Assembly (NCBI GenBank): GCA_037443785.1
Contig: JBBINR010000009.1
Coordinates: forward strand, 38,053 to 102,052
DNA from: JAQUOA01 sp037443785
GTDB lineage: Bacteria > Bacteroidota > Ignavibacteria > UBA10030 > UBA8401
Reading direction: 5' to 3'
Length of the DNA: 64,000 nt
Part shown: positions 48,937 to 57,971 of the stretch, in pieces
How positions within the stretch are numbered: position 1 is the first letter of the stretch
Layout: each line of letters begins with the position of its first letter
Program-made: the position numbers and the translations under genes
Notes under the pieces: generated by a model
The model's input: only the letters and a program-made list of their open reading frames with translations
Database searches by the model: none
Told to the model about the DNA's origin: nothing

Positions 48937-48952
48937 TTTAACTTAAGTTAAA
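48937..48952. promoter_or_regulatory. Perfect 16-bp palindrome between the Crp-type regulator and the lipase gene
   Basis: TTTAACTTAAGTTAAA is a perfect palindrome 12 nt after the regulator stop codon and 73 nt before the lipase start. Its size and symmetry suit a Crp/Fnr-type dimer. It has no T-run adequate for termination beyond GAGTTTTT, so an operator is more likely than a terminator. Confidence 0.5.
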
Positions 48953-49024
48953 GAGTTTTTCCTATCCATTGCCGATCTTTGTAGTGAAAAAATCTTCCGA
49001 TCCATATTCTATAAGGGAAAAATT

Positions 49025-50017
49025 ATGAAATTCGGCAGTGGCATTATAAAAATTGTTTTAAATATAACATCCCTGGTTTTTTGTTTATCGTTCTTTGTCT
49101 TCTCGGGATGCTCGGCGGAAAAAAATTGTCTGTCACCCGGTCCAACTTCGACGACTACCGATAAAGTGGCTTTTACACCGTATAAGGTCAATGCATCCGA
49201 TTCAACATGCCTGCAGGCGTATGAATGGAAGCCGCTCACGACACCAATTCGGGGTGCGGTAGTTATCATTCACGGCGTTCGTGATCATGCAACACGGTAC
49301 AATGCGTTGGCAGAATCTCTCACTGCATTAGGTTGCATTGTTTATGCACAAGATCATCGCGGACACGGATATTCCGGCGGAGATCGCCAGCGGTTTGAAT
49401 CAATACCGCAGCTTGTTGAAGATGTTCGTCTTGCCGTAATGGAAGCAAAAAAAAGAAATGCCAATGTTCCTGTCTTTTTATTCGGTCACAGTCTTGGCGG
49501 ATTAACGGCGGCGACGTATGCGGTAACTCATCAAGATGAAATTTCGGGCGTTGTGTTAAGCGGAGCACTGCTCAAGCTTCCTTCATTTGTCAACGGATTC
49601 CAAAAAGGTGCAGCACGATTTTTTGGATTTCTTATTCCCGGATTGCACATTCAAGCAATTGACGATCAAGACTTTGTGCGCGATTCTTCCGCAAAAGCAG
49701 ACATTGCAAACGATCCGCTGATCGACCACGACAATTTGCCGGCACGTTCTGCCGCCGCGGGATTGAACGGGCTTGATGAAATTCAAAAACGGATGGAAGA
49801 AATAACGCTGCCGCTGCTCATTCTTCATGGTAAAGCAGACAAATCGACAAACAATGAAGGTAGCAAGGAATTATATGCGCGGGCAAAAAGCACGGACAAA
49901 ACTCTTCATCTGTACGACAATGCTCAGCACGATCTAATGCATGAGCCGGAACATGAGCAGGTTATACACGATATCACAACGTGGCTAGGTTCACATCTTC
50001 CCAAGGCATCACAATAA
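49025..50017 (+). CDS. Lipoprotein alpha/beta hydrolase (monoacylglycerol lipase-like)
   Basis: Protein of 330 residues with a lipoprotein signal peptide ending in FSGC (Cys 29). The hydrolase domain has VVIIHGVRDHATRYNALAESL, QDHRGHGYSGGDRQRF and the elbow FGHSLGG (Ser 156), then LLILHGKADKSTNNEGSKELY and a His in NAQHDLMHEPE. The HGxxDHxxRY and DHRGHGxSxG patterns are typical of monoacylglycerol lipases. The product probably sits in the envelope and releases fatty acid and glycerol. The convergent glp operon shares its terminator. Confidence 0.9.
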   Translation: MKFGSGIIKIVLNITSLVFCLSFFVFSGCSAEKNCLSPGPTSTTTDKVAFTPYKVNASDSTCLQAYEWKPLTTPIRGAVVIIHGVRDHATRYNALAESLTALGCIVYAQDHRGHGYSGGDRQRFESIPQLVEDVRLAVMEAKKRNANVPVFLFGHSLGGLTAATYAVTHQDEISGVVLSGALLKLPSFVNGFQKGAARFFGFLIPGLHIQAIDDQDFVRDSSAKADIANDPLIDHDNLPARSAAAGLNGLDEIQKRMEEITLPLLILHGKADKSTNNEGSKELYARAKSTDKTLHLYDNAQHDLMHEPEHEQVIHDITTWLGSHLPKASQ

Positions 50018-50032
50018 AGATTTGACGAAATA

Positions 50033-50067
50033 AAAAAATCCGAAGACAGTTAATCTTCGGATTTTTT
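50033..50067. terminator. Bidirectional terminator between the lipase and glpF genes
   Basis: ATCCGAAGA (50038-50046) pairs with TCTTCGGAT (50054-50062) around a 7-nt loop; the stem extends with A-T pairs, giving A-runs on one side and T-runs on the other (50033-50067). It therefore works in both orientations for the convergent lipase and glpF genes. Confidence 0.93.
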
Positions 50068-50102
50068 ATTGTACAACCGGTGAGAGACAAACAAAATGAT
50101 TG

Positions 50103-50807
50103 TCACATCATCTGAAACACAACGACCGCAAGGATTGCACCAACAACCGGCGCGACGACCGGAATCCATGCATATCCCCAATCGCTGTCCCGCTTGTTTG
50201 GTATTGGCAAGATAAAATGCATAATACGCGGGCCTAAATCTCTTGCCGGATTAATTGCGTACCCCGTCGGACCGCCAAGTGCCAAGCCTATTCCAAGGAC
50301 CAATAATGCAACCGGAAGTGCATCTAATGCTCCCAAACTGTTTTGTGGTGTGACAATGTGCAAGACTCCGGAAACTAAGACGAATGTTCCGATAACTTCC
50401 GTTGCAAAATTATAGAACGTACTGCGAATTTGAGGACCGGTACAAAACACGGCAAGTTTTAAATCTTTATTCTCCGTTGCATCAAAATGCTGTTTATAGG
50501 AAACCCACACAAGAAGCGCACCAAACATTGCCCCAAGCATTTGCGCAAGAATATACAACGGAACGATATCCCATGAAATTTTGTGTGCAAATGCTAATGC
50601 AATCGTGACGGCTGGATTAATATGGGCGCCACTGACTGCTGCAACAGAATACACGCCGACAAATACCCCCATCGCCCAGCCGAATGTAATGACTATCCAG
50701 CCGCTGTTGTTTCCTTTTGTTTTGTTGAGTACAACATTGGCAACGACTCCGTCCCCGAAAATGATAAGGAGTGCCGTACCGATAAATTCGCCAAGAAAAG
50801 GTGTCAT
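50103..50807 (-). CDS. glpF: Glycerol facilitator (MIP/aquaglyceroporin)
   Basis: Protein of 234 residues, a major intrinsic protein with six spans. The two half-helix motifs are visible: SGAHINPAVTIAL in the first half and GYAINPARDLGPR in the second; Asp after the second NPAR is typical of glycerol facilitators. It follows glpD by 53 nt as the last gene of a glpK-glpD-glpF operon. The start at 50807 (MTPFLGEFIGTALLI) is preferred to the open frame from 50864. Confidence 0.93.
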   Translation of the reverse strand: MTPFLGEFIGTALLIIFGDGVVANVVLNKTKGNNSGWIVITFGWAMGVFVGVYSVAAVSGAHINPAVTIALAFAHKISWDIVPLYILAQMLGAMFGALLVWVSYKQHFDATENKDLKLAVFCTGPQIRSTFYNFATEVIGTFVLVSGVLHIVTPQNSLGALDALPVALLVLGIGLALGGPTGYAINPARDLGPRIMHFILPIPNKRDSDWGYAWIPVVAPVVGAILAVVVFQMM

Positions 50808-50860
50808 AAAATTTTGCCGTTTGTTGTTAAATACTATTGAGTTAAAGTTTTGTTCGCATA

Positions 50861-52465
50861 TCAAAAAGCTTTTTTGGGAAGATACTGTTTTGCCAGTATC
50901 GTAAATTCTTCAGTTTGTCGATGAACCCACTTTTCATCTTTGTGCAATTCGCTTGCAATAATTTTTGCAACAACCGGCGCGGATTCGATGGCCGCCTGTG
51001 CATCGAGTAGTAGGGCTCGTGTTCTTCGGCTCAATGCATCTTCCACTGTCATACACATTTCATTGCGTACCGCCCAGATAAATTCGGCTTTAACAAACGG
51101 CAGTAATGGATGAATTTTTTCTCCAAGCGGCGGATCCTTTGCAATCATCACGCGGATTGCATTTTCATCGTAACCATAATAAGAGAGCGGCGCGTTGAAA
51201 TCAACCTCTATTTTCCATCCATGAATTTTTAACTGCTGAGTGGAACATGATTTTTCTTCAATTCCGAAATATTTCAAGGCAAGATGCAGAACATCTTCCG
51301 CCATTTTCCTGTAGGTCGTCCATTTTCCGCCGACAACGCTGACGAGATGAGAATTGGAAATTGAAATATGGTGTTCTCGTGACAATGCCGCCGTTGAGGC
51401 GGCGTCATCTTTTACAAGAGGGCGCAAACCGGCAAAGATGCTGCGAATATCCTTTTGCATCGGTTTTTTCACCAAATATTTTCCGATATGATGCATAACG
51501 AAATCAACTTCATCGTTCAAAGCAATCGGTTCAGCAGAAATATCATTAATCGGCGTATCGGTCGTCCCGATAATCGTTTTATTGTGCCACGGAACGGCAA
51601 ACAACACGCGGTTATCGTCGGTGTGCGGAATCATAATCGCCGTTGCCGACGGAAGGAAATCTTTATCGACAACGATATGAATGCCCTGACTCGGCTTTAC
51701 CATTGACGATGCATCTGCATTATCCATTTTTAAAATTGAATCGGCAAAAACTCCCGTCGCGTTAATTATTATTTTTGCCTGCACCTCATACGCAGCGTTT
51801 TCAATAGTATCCGAAAGTGCAACACCGCAGATTTTTCCATTCACCTTCAACAGCTGATCGACACTCATGTAATTGACAACAACGGCTCCGTAATCCGCCG
51901 CGGTCATTGCAAGATGAATTGCCAGCCGCGCATCGTCAAATTGTCCGTCATAATAAAGAACGCCTCCCTGCAGCCCCTCTGTCTGCAATGTCGGCGCACA
52001 TCGCACTGTTTCTTCGATCGATAGGATCTGCGTTTGACCAAATCCCAAATCTCCCGCAAGCCAATCATACGCTTTCAATCCTACGCCATAAAATGGAGTT
52101 TCCCACCATGAATAATTTGGGATGACAAATGATTGTTTTTTGATGAGATGAGGTGCGTTGTGCAGCAGCAATCCGCGTTCTTTTAATGCTTCTTTGACAA
52201 GCGGAATATTTCCCTGGCGAAGATACCGGACGCCGCCGTGCACCAACTTCGTACTGCGCGACGATGTTCCTTTTGCAAAATCATATTTTTCTGCCAACAG
52301 CGTCTTTAATCCCCTCGTTGCTGCATCAACAGCAATACCCAGACCGGTTGCACCGCCGCCAATGATACAGATATCCCAATCCTTTTCCGATTGCATACGG
52401 GAGATCATCTCCTGGCGATTAAACGTATGTTTATTCACAGTTGTTTTGTCAATCAAGTTGCCCAT
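50861..52465 (-). CDS. glpD: FAD-dependent glycerol-3-phosphate dehydrogenase
   Basis: Protein of 534 residues. The FAD-binding motif DICIIGGGATGLGIAVDAA near residue 30 is followed by GTSSRSTKLVHGGVRYLRQ. Further family segments are GLRPLVKDD and SVVGGKWTTYRKMAEDVL. It oxidises glycerol-3-phosphate to dihydroxyacetone phosphate, giving electrons to the quinone pool at the membrane. Its ATG overlaps the last 13 nt of glpK, so translation is coupled; inner starts near 52438 or 52408 cannot be excluded. Confidence 0.93.
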   Translation of the reverse strand: MGNLIDKTTVNKHTFNRQEMISRMQSEKDWDICIIGGGATGLGIAVDAATRGLKTLLAEKYDFAKGTSSRSTKLVHGGVRYLRQGNIPLVKEALKERGLLLHNAPHLIKKQSFVIPNYSWWETPFYGVGLKAYDWLAGDLGFGQTQILSIEETVRCAPTLQTEGLQGGVLYYDGQFDDARLAIHLAMTAADYGAVVVNYMSVDQLLKVNGKICGVALSDTIENAAYEVQAKIIINATGVFADSILKMDNADASSMVKPSQGIHIVVDKDFLPSATAIMIPHTDDNRVLFAVPWHNKTIIGTTDTPINDISAEPIALNDEVDFVMHHIGKYLVKKPMQKDIRSIFAGLRPLVKDDAASTAALSREHHISISNSHLVSVVGGKWTTYRKMAEDVLHLALKYFGIEEKSCSTQQLKIHGWKIEVDFNAPLSYYGYDENAIRVMIAKDPPLGEKIHPLLPFVKAEFIWAVRNEMCMTVEDALSRRTRALLLDAQAAIESAPVVAKIIASELHKDEKWVHRQTEEFTILAKQYLPKKAF

Positions 52466-53952
52466 GCAATTGCAGCATTCACTGCGCGTTGCCATCCCTG
52501 TAAAAGAGTCTGCACTTTTTCTTTTTCAATGTGAGGAGAAAACTTCTTATTCACCTGCCATTGCTCTTTGATGTCATCCATATTTTTCCAGTAACCGACA
52601 GCAAGTCCCGCCAAATATGCAGTACCGAGTGCCGTCGTTTCCGTAATGGTTGGTCGGACAACATTCACGCCGAGAATATCGGATTGAAATTGCATCAACA
52701 AATTGTTTGCCGTTGCACCGCCGTCAACGCGCAATTCAGCAATGCTAATCCCGGAATCGGCTTCCATTGCTTTTAAAACATCATACGTCTGATAACAAAT
52801 ACTTTCTAAGGCGGCTCGCGCAATATGCGCATCCGAGGAACCTCGCGTTAATCCAAACACCGATCCGCGCGCATGCTGATTCCAATGCGGTGCACCGAGT
52901 CCTGCAAACGCGGGAACAATGTATACTCCGCCGTTATCGGCAACACTGTTTGCCAACGGTTCCACTTCACTTGAAGTTTTAATGATCTTGAAACTATCGC
53001 GCAGCCATTGCACAACCGCTCCCGCAATAAATACGCTTCCCTCAAGTGCATATTCTGTTTTTCCGTCAACGTTCCATGCGATGGTGGTGAGCAGATTATT
53101 TTTTGACGTGATCGCTTTTGTGCCGGTGTTCATCAGCATAAAACAGCCGGTGCCGTACGTATTTTTTACCATTCCCGGCTGCGTGCATAATTGACCGAAC
53201 AAAGCGGCCTGCTGATCACCGGCAATGCCGGCGATTGGAATTGGTGTATCGGCAATTTTTTGTGAAGTTATGCCGTACACTTTGCTCGATGCTACAACGT
53301 GCGGTAAAATATTTCTCGGAATAGAAAGCAGTTTCAATAATTCATCATCCCATTGGCAGGAATGGATATTGAACAGCATTGTACGTGACGCATTCGAAAC
53401 ATCGGTAAGATGGATTGTGCCGCCACTTAAATTCCAGACCAGCCACGAGTCAATGGTGCCAAAGGCAAGATCGCCTTTTTCTGCTTTCGCTCGTGCACCT
53501 TTTACATTATCCAGAATCCATTTCAATTTTGTTCCTGAAAAATAAGCATCAACGATCAATCCCGTCTTCTGTTGAATAATTGCGGCGTGTCCCTTTGACT
53601 TTAATTCATCACACAACGATGCCGTTCGTCGATCCTGCCAGACAATGGCATTGTAAATGGGTTTGCCGGTGGTTCGTTCCCACACAACGGTTGTTTCACG
53701 CTGATTGGTTATGCCGATGCCGGCAATTTGTTTCATTGCGATATTTTTTAGGGAGAGAGACTGCTTCATTGTTTCGAATTGCGTGTTCCATATTTCTTCC
53801 GCATCGTGCTCCACCCATCCGGGCTGCGGAAAAATTTGACGGAATTCTTTTTGTGCGGTGCTGACGATACTGCCGTGGTGATCGAAGATGATACTTCGGC
53901 TGCTTGTGGTGCCCTGGTCTAAGGCAAGAATGTACGTTGATGGTGACGTCAT
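52453..53952 (-). CDS. glpK: Glycerol kinase
   Basis: Protein of 499 residues, the usual length. The FGGY-kinase N-terminus is YILALDQGTTSSRSIIFDHHG, with later QTNQRETTVVWERTTGKPIYNAIVWQDRRT (here ITNQRETT), the central LTDVSNASRTMLFNIH, and the ATP-site segments YGTGCFMLMNTG and LRVDGGATANNLLMQFQ. It phosphorylates glycerol taken up through GlpF; the product feeds GlpD. First gene of the minus-strand operon. A 217-nt gap without other recognisable genes lies before it. Confidence 0.95.
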   Translation of the reverse strand: MTSPSTYILALDQGTTSSRSIIFDHHGSIVSTAQKEFRQIFPQPGWVEHDAEEIWNTQFETMKQSLSLKNIAMKQIAGIGITNQRETTVVWERTTGKPIYNAIVWQDRRTASLCDELKSKGHAAIIQQKTGLIVDAYFSGTKLKWILDNVKGARAKAEKGDLAFGTIDSWLVWNLSGGTIHLTDVSNASRTMLFNIHSCQWDDELLKLLSIPRNILPHVVASSKVYGITSQKIADTPIPIAGIAGDQQAALFGQLCTQPGMVKNTYGTGCFMLMNTGTKAITSKNNLLTTIAWNVDGKTEYALEGSVFIAGAVVQWLRDSFKIIKTSSEVEPLANSVADNGGVYIVPAFAGLGAPHWNQHARGSVFGLTRGSSDAHIARAALESICYQTYDVLKAMEADSGISIAELRVDGGATANNLLMQFQSDILGVNVVRPTITETTALGTAYLAGLAVGYWKNMDDIKEQWQVNKKFSPHIEKEKVQTLLQGWQRAVNAAIAWAT

Positions 53953-54169
53953 GTTTTTCTCAATGAAATTTTAACAATACGAAGATATGTACGTTTATTC
54001 TTGAAAGAATTCAACATCAAAGCCAATCACAGTAAAAGAACGGAAGTGTGATGAAGAAATGATAAGCGGGAAAGAATAAGCAGCCTCACAGTCTCGAAGA
54101 ATTTCTTCAATCGGGCCGTAAGGCAGTGCAGTCAGACTTGTTGGTGAGATCGTTGAATATAAAACACTC

Positions 54170-54364
54170 TTACTTTTTATTACCCGGATTTTTTGCACTG
54201 TACGTTTTCCATAATCCCGTCTTTACGGAATTGTGGAGTGTTCCGCCGTCATGCATTTTTTCATTTGGATGATTGTGTTTCCACCAGTCTGATTGTTTTT
54301 CTGGTATAAAACCGCGTGCAGGGAAGGAGCCGCTTTTGTGAGAGTGTTCGTTATGTGTTTTCAT
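54170..54364 (-). CDS. Small hydrophilic protein of unknown function
   Basis: Protein of 64 residues rich in His, Lys, Asn and Trp, without any membrane span or recognised domain (contains PARGFIPEKQSDWWKHNH and TGLWKTYSAKNPG). The ATG follows GGAGG with a 4-nt spacer, one of the strongest ribosome-binding sites here, which argues for a real gene. The nearby frame 53995-54198 overlaps it and is not supported. Role unknown. Confidence 0.6.
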   Translation of the reverse strand: MKTHNEHSHKSGSFPARGFIPEKQSDWWKHNHPNEKMHDGGTLHNSVKTGLWKTYSAKNPGNKK

Positions 54365-54466
54365 AACGCCTCCGGATGATTAGGGATAGTGCAACCACAA
54401 AAAAGTACTCACAATTCAATTGGGAATCAAGGAATCGAAAGCAGATACAATATTGGCGGGATAGAT

Positions 54467-54955
54467 TTATTGTTCCAAATTCTTCAGCATCCAAATGGTG
54501 CATGCGAAATGTCCGGAATTTCCCAGTGCATGGGGAAGATATGTGAATCCTGCGCGGAGATACATGGTAACTGCTTTTGCAAGTTCTGGAAACGATTCAA
54601 GATATAATTGTTTGTATCCAAATTTTTTTGCGGAGGCGATGCTCTTTTGCATCAGCATATTGCCGATTCCTTTTCCTCTGTTCGCAGCAGAGACGTAGAA
54701 TTTCACCAGCTCGGCGCATCCTTCGGGAAGCCCCGGCGTCGGAAAAATTCCACAGCCGCCGAGGATAATTCCATTTTCTTCCGCAAGCCAATAGACGCTT
54801 TGGGAATGATGAAAGAGTGTGAACAGATCATCCGTTGTAGGATCGGTGTACACCGTTCCCGGTTTGTCGATTTTGAATTCTCGAAATATTTTCCGAATCA
54901 AGTCTGCAATTTCTCGGTTATCGTTTTGTTCAATCGTTCGCACGGTAATGCTCAT
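54467..54955 (-). CDS. GNAT-family N-acetyltransferase
   Basis: Protein of 162 residues with the GNAT fold: VRTIEQNDNREIADLIRKIF at the start, YWLAEENGIILGGCGIFP, and motif A ELVKFYVSAANRGKGIGNMLMQKSIASAKKFG. It ends in TYLPHALGNSGHFACTIWMLK. It is typical of small-molecule acetyltransferases with unknown substrate. The ATG overlaps the stop of the upstream AAC(6')-like gene by 4 nt (ATGA), so the two are cotranscribed. Confidence 0.88.
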   Translation of the reverse strand: MSITVRTIEQNDNREIADLIRKIFREFKIDKPGTVYTDPTTDDLFTLFHHSQSVYWLAEENGIILGGCGIFPTPGLPEGCAELVKFYVSAANRGKGIGNMLMQKSIASAKKFGYKQLYLESFPELAKAVTMYLRAGFTYLPHALGNSGHFACTIWMLKNLEQ

Positions 54956-55422
54956 GGTCGGTATTCACTTAAATCCTTTCTGAAACAAACAAGGCGCGAC
55001 ATTTCTGAAAACCCCAGAGACTTATGAGTTTCAATACTTACTTCATTTTCAATTTCCGTGTCAGATGCCATCTCCGCACATCCCTGATCTCTTCCCCATT
55101 GTTCGGCGGCATTCACTAACATACCGGCAATTCCTTTTCGCCGCACTGATGCTTCAACAAAGAGTCCTTCGATATACGCAATTCTATTGGTGTAGCATCC
55201 ATCGGCACAGTTGCGAATTGAAAGCTCAATAAAACCAATGGCTTCACCGTTTGTCATCCAGGCAATCATCACTTCAGACGGATTACTTTTTTTGTCGCTG
55301 AAATATCGAGCAACTTCTCTTTGATGTTCGCCTGATTCGGTAGGCCAAAGTTTCCCCCGCATTCGTTCCCATTCAGAAAAATCTCTTGGTTCTACCGATC
55401 GAATTGTAATTGAGTTATCCAT
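54952..55422 (-). CDS. Aminoglycoside 6'-N-acetyltransferase-like GNAT protein
   Basis: Protein of 156 residues resembling the AAC(6')-I type group: ITIRSVEPRDFSEWERMRGKLWP, IGFIELSIRNCADGC, YIEGLFVEASVRRKGIAGMLVNAAEQWGRDQGCAEMASDTEIENEVSIETHKSLGF and RLVCFRKDL. The combination EMASDT plus VCFRK is characteristic of AAC(6') and related acetyltransferases. Resistance activity cannot be assumed from sequence. The start at 55422 is preferred over the extension to 55494. Coupled with the gene at 54467. Confidence 0.85.
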   Translation of the reverse strand: MDNSITIRSVEPRDFSEWERMRGKLWPTESGEHQREVARYFSDKKSNPSEVMIAWMTNGEAIGFIELSIRNCADGCYTNRIAYIEGLFVEASVRRKGIAGMLVNAAEQWGRDQGCAEMASDTEIENEVSIETHKSLGFSEMSRLVCFRKDLSEYRP

Positions 55423-55620
55423 TCTGGAAATCCTAATGTTTGGTTTGACTAAATACCGATAAGGGAAATTGTAAAAAGTGAAAATAAAAGACAAGATTGA
55501 AGATGAGGGATTTCCTTGTCTATTGAAAAAAAGATTTTACTGCTTGAAATATTATACTGATTGGTATATATTATAGCAAAGATAAAAAACATTTTATAAA
55601 GTATTGAATTGGATACCGAT
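55423..55620. other. Divergent intergenic region with TATAC/GTATA inverted repeat
   Basis: About 200 A/T-rich nt between the AAC(6')-like and hypothetical genes. TATAC (55553-55557) faces GTATA (55564-55568) across TGATTG, a pattern similar to TetR-type operators, followed by TATTATA that could be a -10 element. No regulator gene adjoins. Confidence 0.3.
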
Positions 55621-56364
55621 ATGCATATAACTTGTTTAACAGCTGTGTTTATTACTCTTATCGGCATGGCAACTTCCCGGCCCATCATGCTTCAGATTCC
55701 AGCCCCAGCCGATTCAACCATTACAGTTTTAGATACAATCCGCCCATCCGACGGAACGACTCGCTTTATTCTTTTGATGAAGTCAGCTTCAGACAGTGAG
55801 TTTCATTCCTTGGGAACTATGACTGTCTCTCAATCAACATTGGGCAATGGAACAAACCGTGTTATACAACGGGTAATCGTTTACAATTATGGATCACGGG
55901 GGATTGTTGTGGACACAACTTTATCCACAGCAAAATCGCTTGCTCCGATTTATGAACGCACGTATAAACCTTCGGGAATTATCTTTATCAATTTCACAAA
56001 AAAATTGGCAACTGGATTAATCGGTCGGGCGCCAACCCTTAAAACAATTCATGACACTCTGACCACGACTGCCTTTAACTCAACCGATTTGGATCTCGTG
56101 GTCCGATCACTTCCCTTAACCGACAATTTTACCGCTTCTCTTCCGATTTATGACCCCGAATTTGGTGGATATCGACACGCATCCATTCACGTGATTCACG
56201 CAGAAAAAAATCCAAGCAGCAAAGAATTGAAATGGCTTGTCAGAGTAAATGATCGACAACATCAAAACGATTATTTAATAGATAACACATCGCGTGCATT
56301 GCTCAATATCAATATTCTGTTAAAGGATGCTGGCGTTACCTATAAAATATTTCCGAAAAAGTAA
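55621..56364 (+). CDS. Hypothetical exported protein
   Basis: Protein of 247 residues that begins with a short hydrophobic stretch (MHITCLTAVFITLIGMATS), probably an export signal, and continues with beta-rich sequence: FILLMKSASDSEFHSLGTMTVSQ, RVIVYNYGSRGIVVDTTL, IYERTYKPSGIIFINF, DLVVRSLPLTDNFTASLPIYDPEFG and a C-terminal NILLKDAGVTYKIFPKK. No family is recognised with certainty; the layout recalls DUF3108-like periplasmic proteins. A TTG at 55609 also starts the frame. Function unknown. Confidence 0.7.
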   Translation: MHITCLTAVFITLIGMATSRPIMLQIPAPADSTITVLDTIRPSDGTTRFILLMKSASDSEFHSLGTMTVSQSTLGNGTNRVIQRVIVYNYGSRGIVVDTTLSTAKSLAPIYERTYKPSGIIFINFTKKLATGLIGRAPTLKTIHDTLTTTAFNSTDLDLVVRSLPLTDNFTASLPIYDPEFGGYRHASIHVIHAEKNPSSKELKWLVRVNDRQHQNDYLIDNTSRALLNINILLKDAGVTYKIFPKK

Positions 56365-56375
56365 TAACTCATACG

Positions 56376-57233
56376 TTACGTTAAATTTTTCAGCACACTC
56401 ATATTCTCCACATCTTCGTGAAGATCGTCGCTCTTTGGTGTTTCCAATATTTTTGGAATATGTGTGAATCGTTTGTCATTCATCAGTAATCGAAATCCCG
56501 TCAAACCAATGGCACCTTTGCCGATATGTTCATGACGGTCAACATGGGAACCAAGTCCTTTTTTTGAATCGTTGACATGAAATGCAACGAGCCGGTCCAA
56601 TCCAATAATGTCATCAAATTGTTTGAATGTTTCTTCGTATCCTTTTTCTGTCGCAATATCATATCCGGCGGCAAAGATGTGGCATGTATCGATGCAAACA
56701 GCCATGCGTTCCGGATCTTCAACACCATCAATAATCGCACGAAGATGTTCGAACTTATATCCAACATTTGTCCCTTGCCCAGCGGTTGCTTCAAGAACGC
56801 TTTTTACTTTAAAATTTTTTGTTGCATCGTGCGCAATGTTCAGGCTCTCACAAATTCTTTTGATTCCTTCATCATCTCCTGCGCCGAGATGAGAACCGGG
56901 GTGAAAATTCAGGAGCGGAATTCCCAATTGCTCGCATCGTTCTAGCTCATCGATAAACGCTACACGAGATTTCTTTAAAATGTCAGGATTCGCCGCACAG
57001 AGATTGATCAAATAGGAATCATGCGAAACGACAGGAGCAATTTCTGCTGCGGAAATTTTTTGTTTGTATTGCACAATGTCGGTTTCGGTCAACGGTTTTC
57101 CGCTCCACTGGTTATTGTTCTTCGTGAAGACCTGTAGTGCGGTGCAACCAATCGAAGTGGCGCGGTCTACAGCCGTATGCACTCCGCCGGAGATCGACAT
57201 ATGTGCACCAAGAAGAACTTTTTGTTTTGTCAT
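56376..57233 (-). CDS. nfo: Endonuclease IV (deoxyribonuclease IV)
   Basis: Protein of 285 residues, the usual length, of the AP endonuclease 2 family (TIM barrel with three metal ions). Seen are GAHMSISGG, SHDSYLINLC, NFHPGSHLGAGDDEG, LEATAGQGTNVGYKFEHL, CIDTCHIFAAGYD, FHVNDSKKGLGSHVDRHEHIGKGAIG and ILETPK. It cuts DNA at abasic sites during base excision repair. It is 17 nt downstream of the SDR gene and probably cotranscribed with it and with the amylase gene. Confidence 0.95.
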   Translation of the reverse strand: MTKQKVLLGAHMSISGGVHTAVDRATSIGCTALQVFTKNNNQWSGKPLTETDIVQYKQKISAAEIAPVVSHDSYLINLCAANPDILKKSRVAFIDELERCEQLGIPLLNFHPGSHLGAGDDEGIKRICESLNIAHDATKNFKVKSVLEATAGQGTNVGYKFEHLRAIIDGVEDPERMAVCIDTCHIFAAGYDIATEKGYEETFKQFDDIIGLDRLVAFHVNDSKKGLGSHVDRHEHIGKGAIGLTGFRLLMNDKRFTHIPKILETPKSDDLHEDVENMSVLKNLT

Positions 57234-57250
57234 TTACTTTTGTGCGTTCA

Positions 57251-57955
57251 TCATAAATGATACAATCCGATATTTTCAAATTTCACCCGCTCCGGCTGTG
57301 TTAAAAGAAACAGCACGGTGCTTGCCAGATCTTCCACTTGAAGAACGCCGTGATTTATTTCCCGCTCATTCTTTGGTGGAGGAACCTGCACAAGCGCAGG
57401 GCAGAGCGAATGAACACGAATACCAAATTCACGAACTTCTTCCTGCAATGCTTCAGAAAGTCCGACCAAACCAAATTTGGAGGCGCAGTACGGACCGGCG
57501 TTTGAGTATCCATGTTTTGCCGCCTGAGAAGCAATGTTGATAATATATCCTGAATGGCGAGCAATCATGGTCGGCAAAACTTCGCGCATCATCCAGAATG
57601 CCCCTTTTAAATTTGTATCGAGCACAAGATTCCATTCATCATCCGAGCAGTCAACAATTTTTGACGGGCCGCCAAGTCCGGAGTTGTTGATGAGAATATC
57701 GATGGAAGAAAATGTTTCTTTCGTTTTTCGAACAATATTCTGAATATCTTCCTTTTTGCGGAGATCGCATTCAACTGCAAAAGCTTTTCCTTTTCCAATT
57801 CTATTTAATTCATTCATGGCATTCTCTAACACATTGCGACGACGCGATGCAATCACGACATTCACACCGTGCTGCACTAACGCTTTTGCAATGGCAAATC
57901 CGATTCCACTTCCTCCGCCGGTAACAATTGCAGTTTTGCCTTCTACGACACTCAT
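57251..57955 (-). CDS. Short-chain dehydrogenase/reductase (3-ketoacyl-ACP reductase-like)
   Basis: Protein of 234 residues, classical SDR. The cofactor motif TAIVTGGGSGIGFAIAKAL is near residues 8-26, DILINNSGLGG near 85, the active Ser in INIASQAAKHGYSNAGPYCASKFG with Tyr and Lys of the YxxxK, and FGIRVHSLCPALVQVP later. It probably reduces a ketone or 3-ketoacyl substrate with NADPH. It lies between the amylase and endonuclease IV genes with 16-17 nt spacers. Confidence 0.9.
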   Translation of the reverse strand: MSVVEGKTAIVTGGGSGIGFAIAKALVQHGVNVVIASRRRNVLENAMNELNRIGKGKAFAVECDLRKKEDIQNIVRKTKETFSSIDILINNSGLGGPSKIVDCSDDEWNLVLDTNLKGAFWMMREVLPTMIARHSGYIINIASQAAKHGYSNAGPYCASKFGLVGLSEALQEEVREFGIRVHSLCPALVQVPPPKNEREINHGVLQVEDLASTVLFLLTQPERVKFENIGLYHL

Positions 57956-57971
57956 ATTTTTCCTTTACATG

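Noticed and set aside
49152..49157. CGACTA within the lipase gene
   Set aside because: Coding sequence, without a matching -35 element.
53995..54198. Open frame of 67 codons on the minus strand after the small gene at 54170
   Set aside because: It overlaps the better-supported small gene, has no ribosome-binding site and no recognisable composition.
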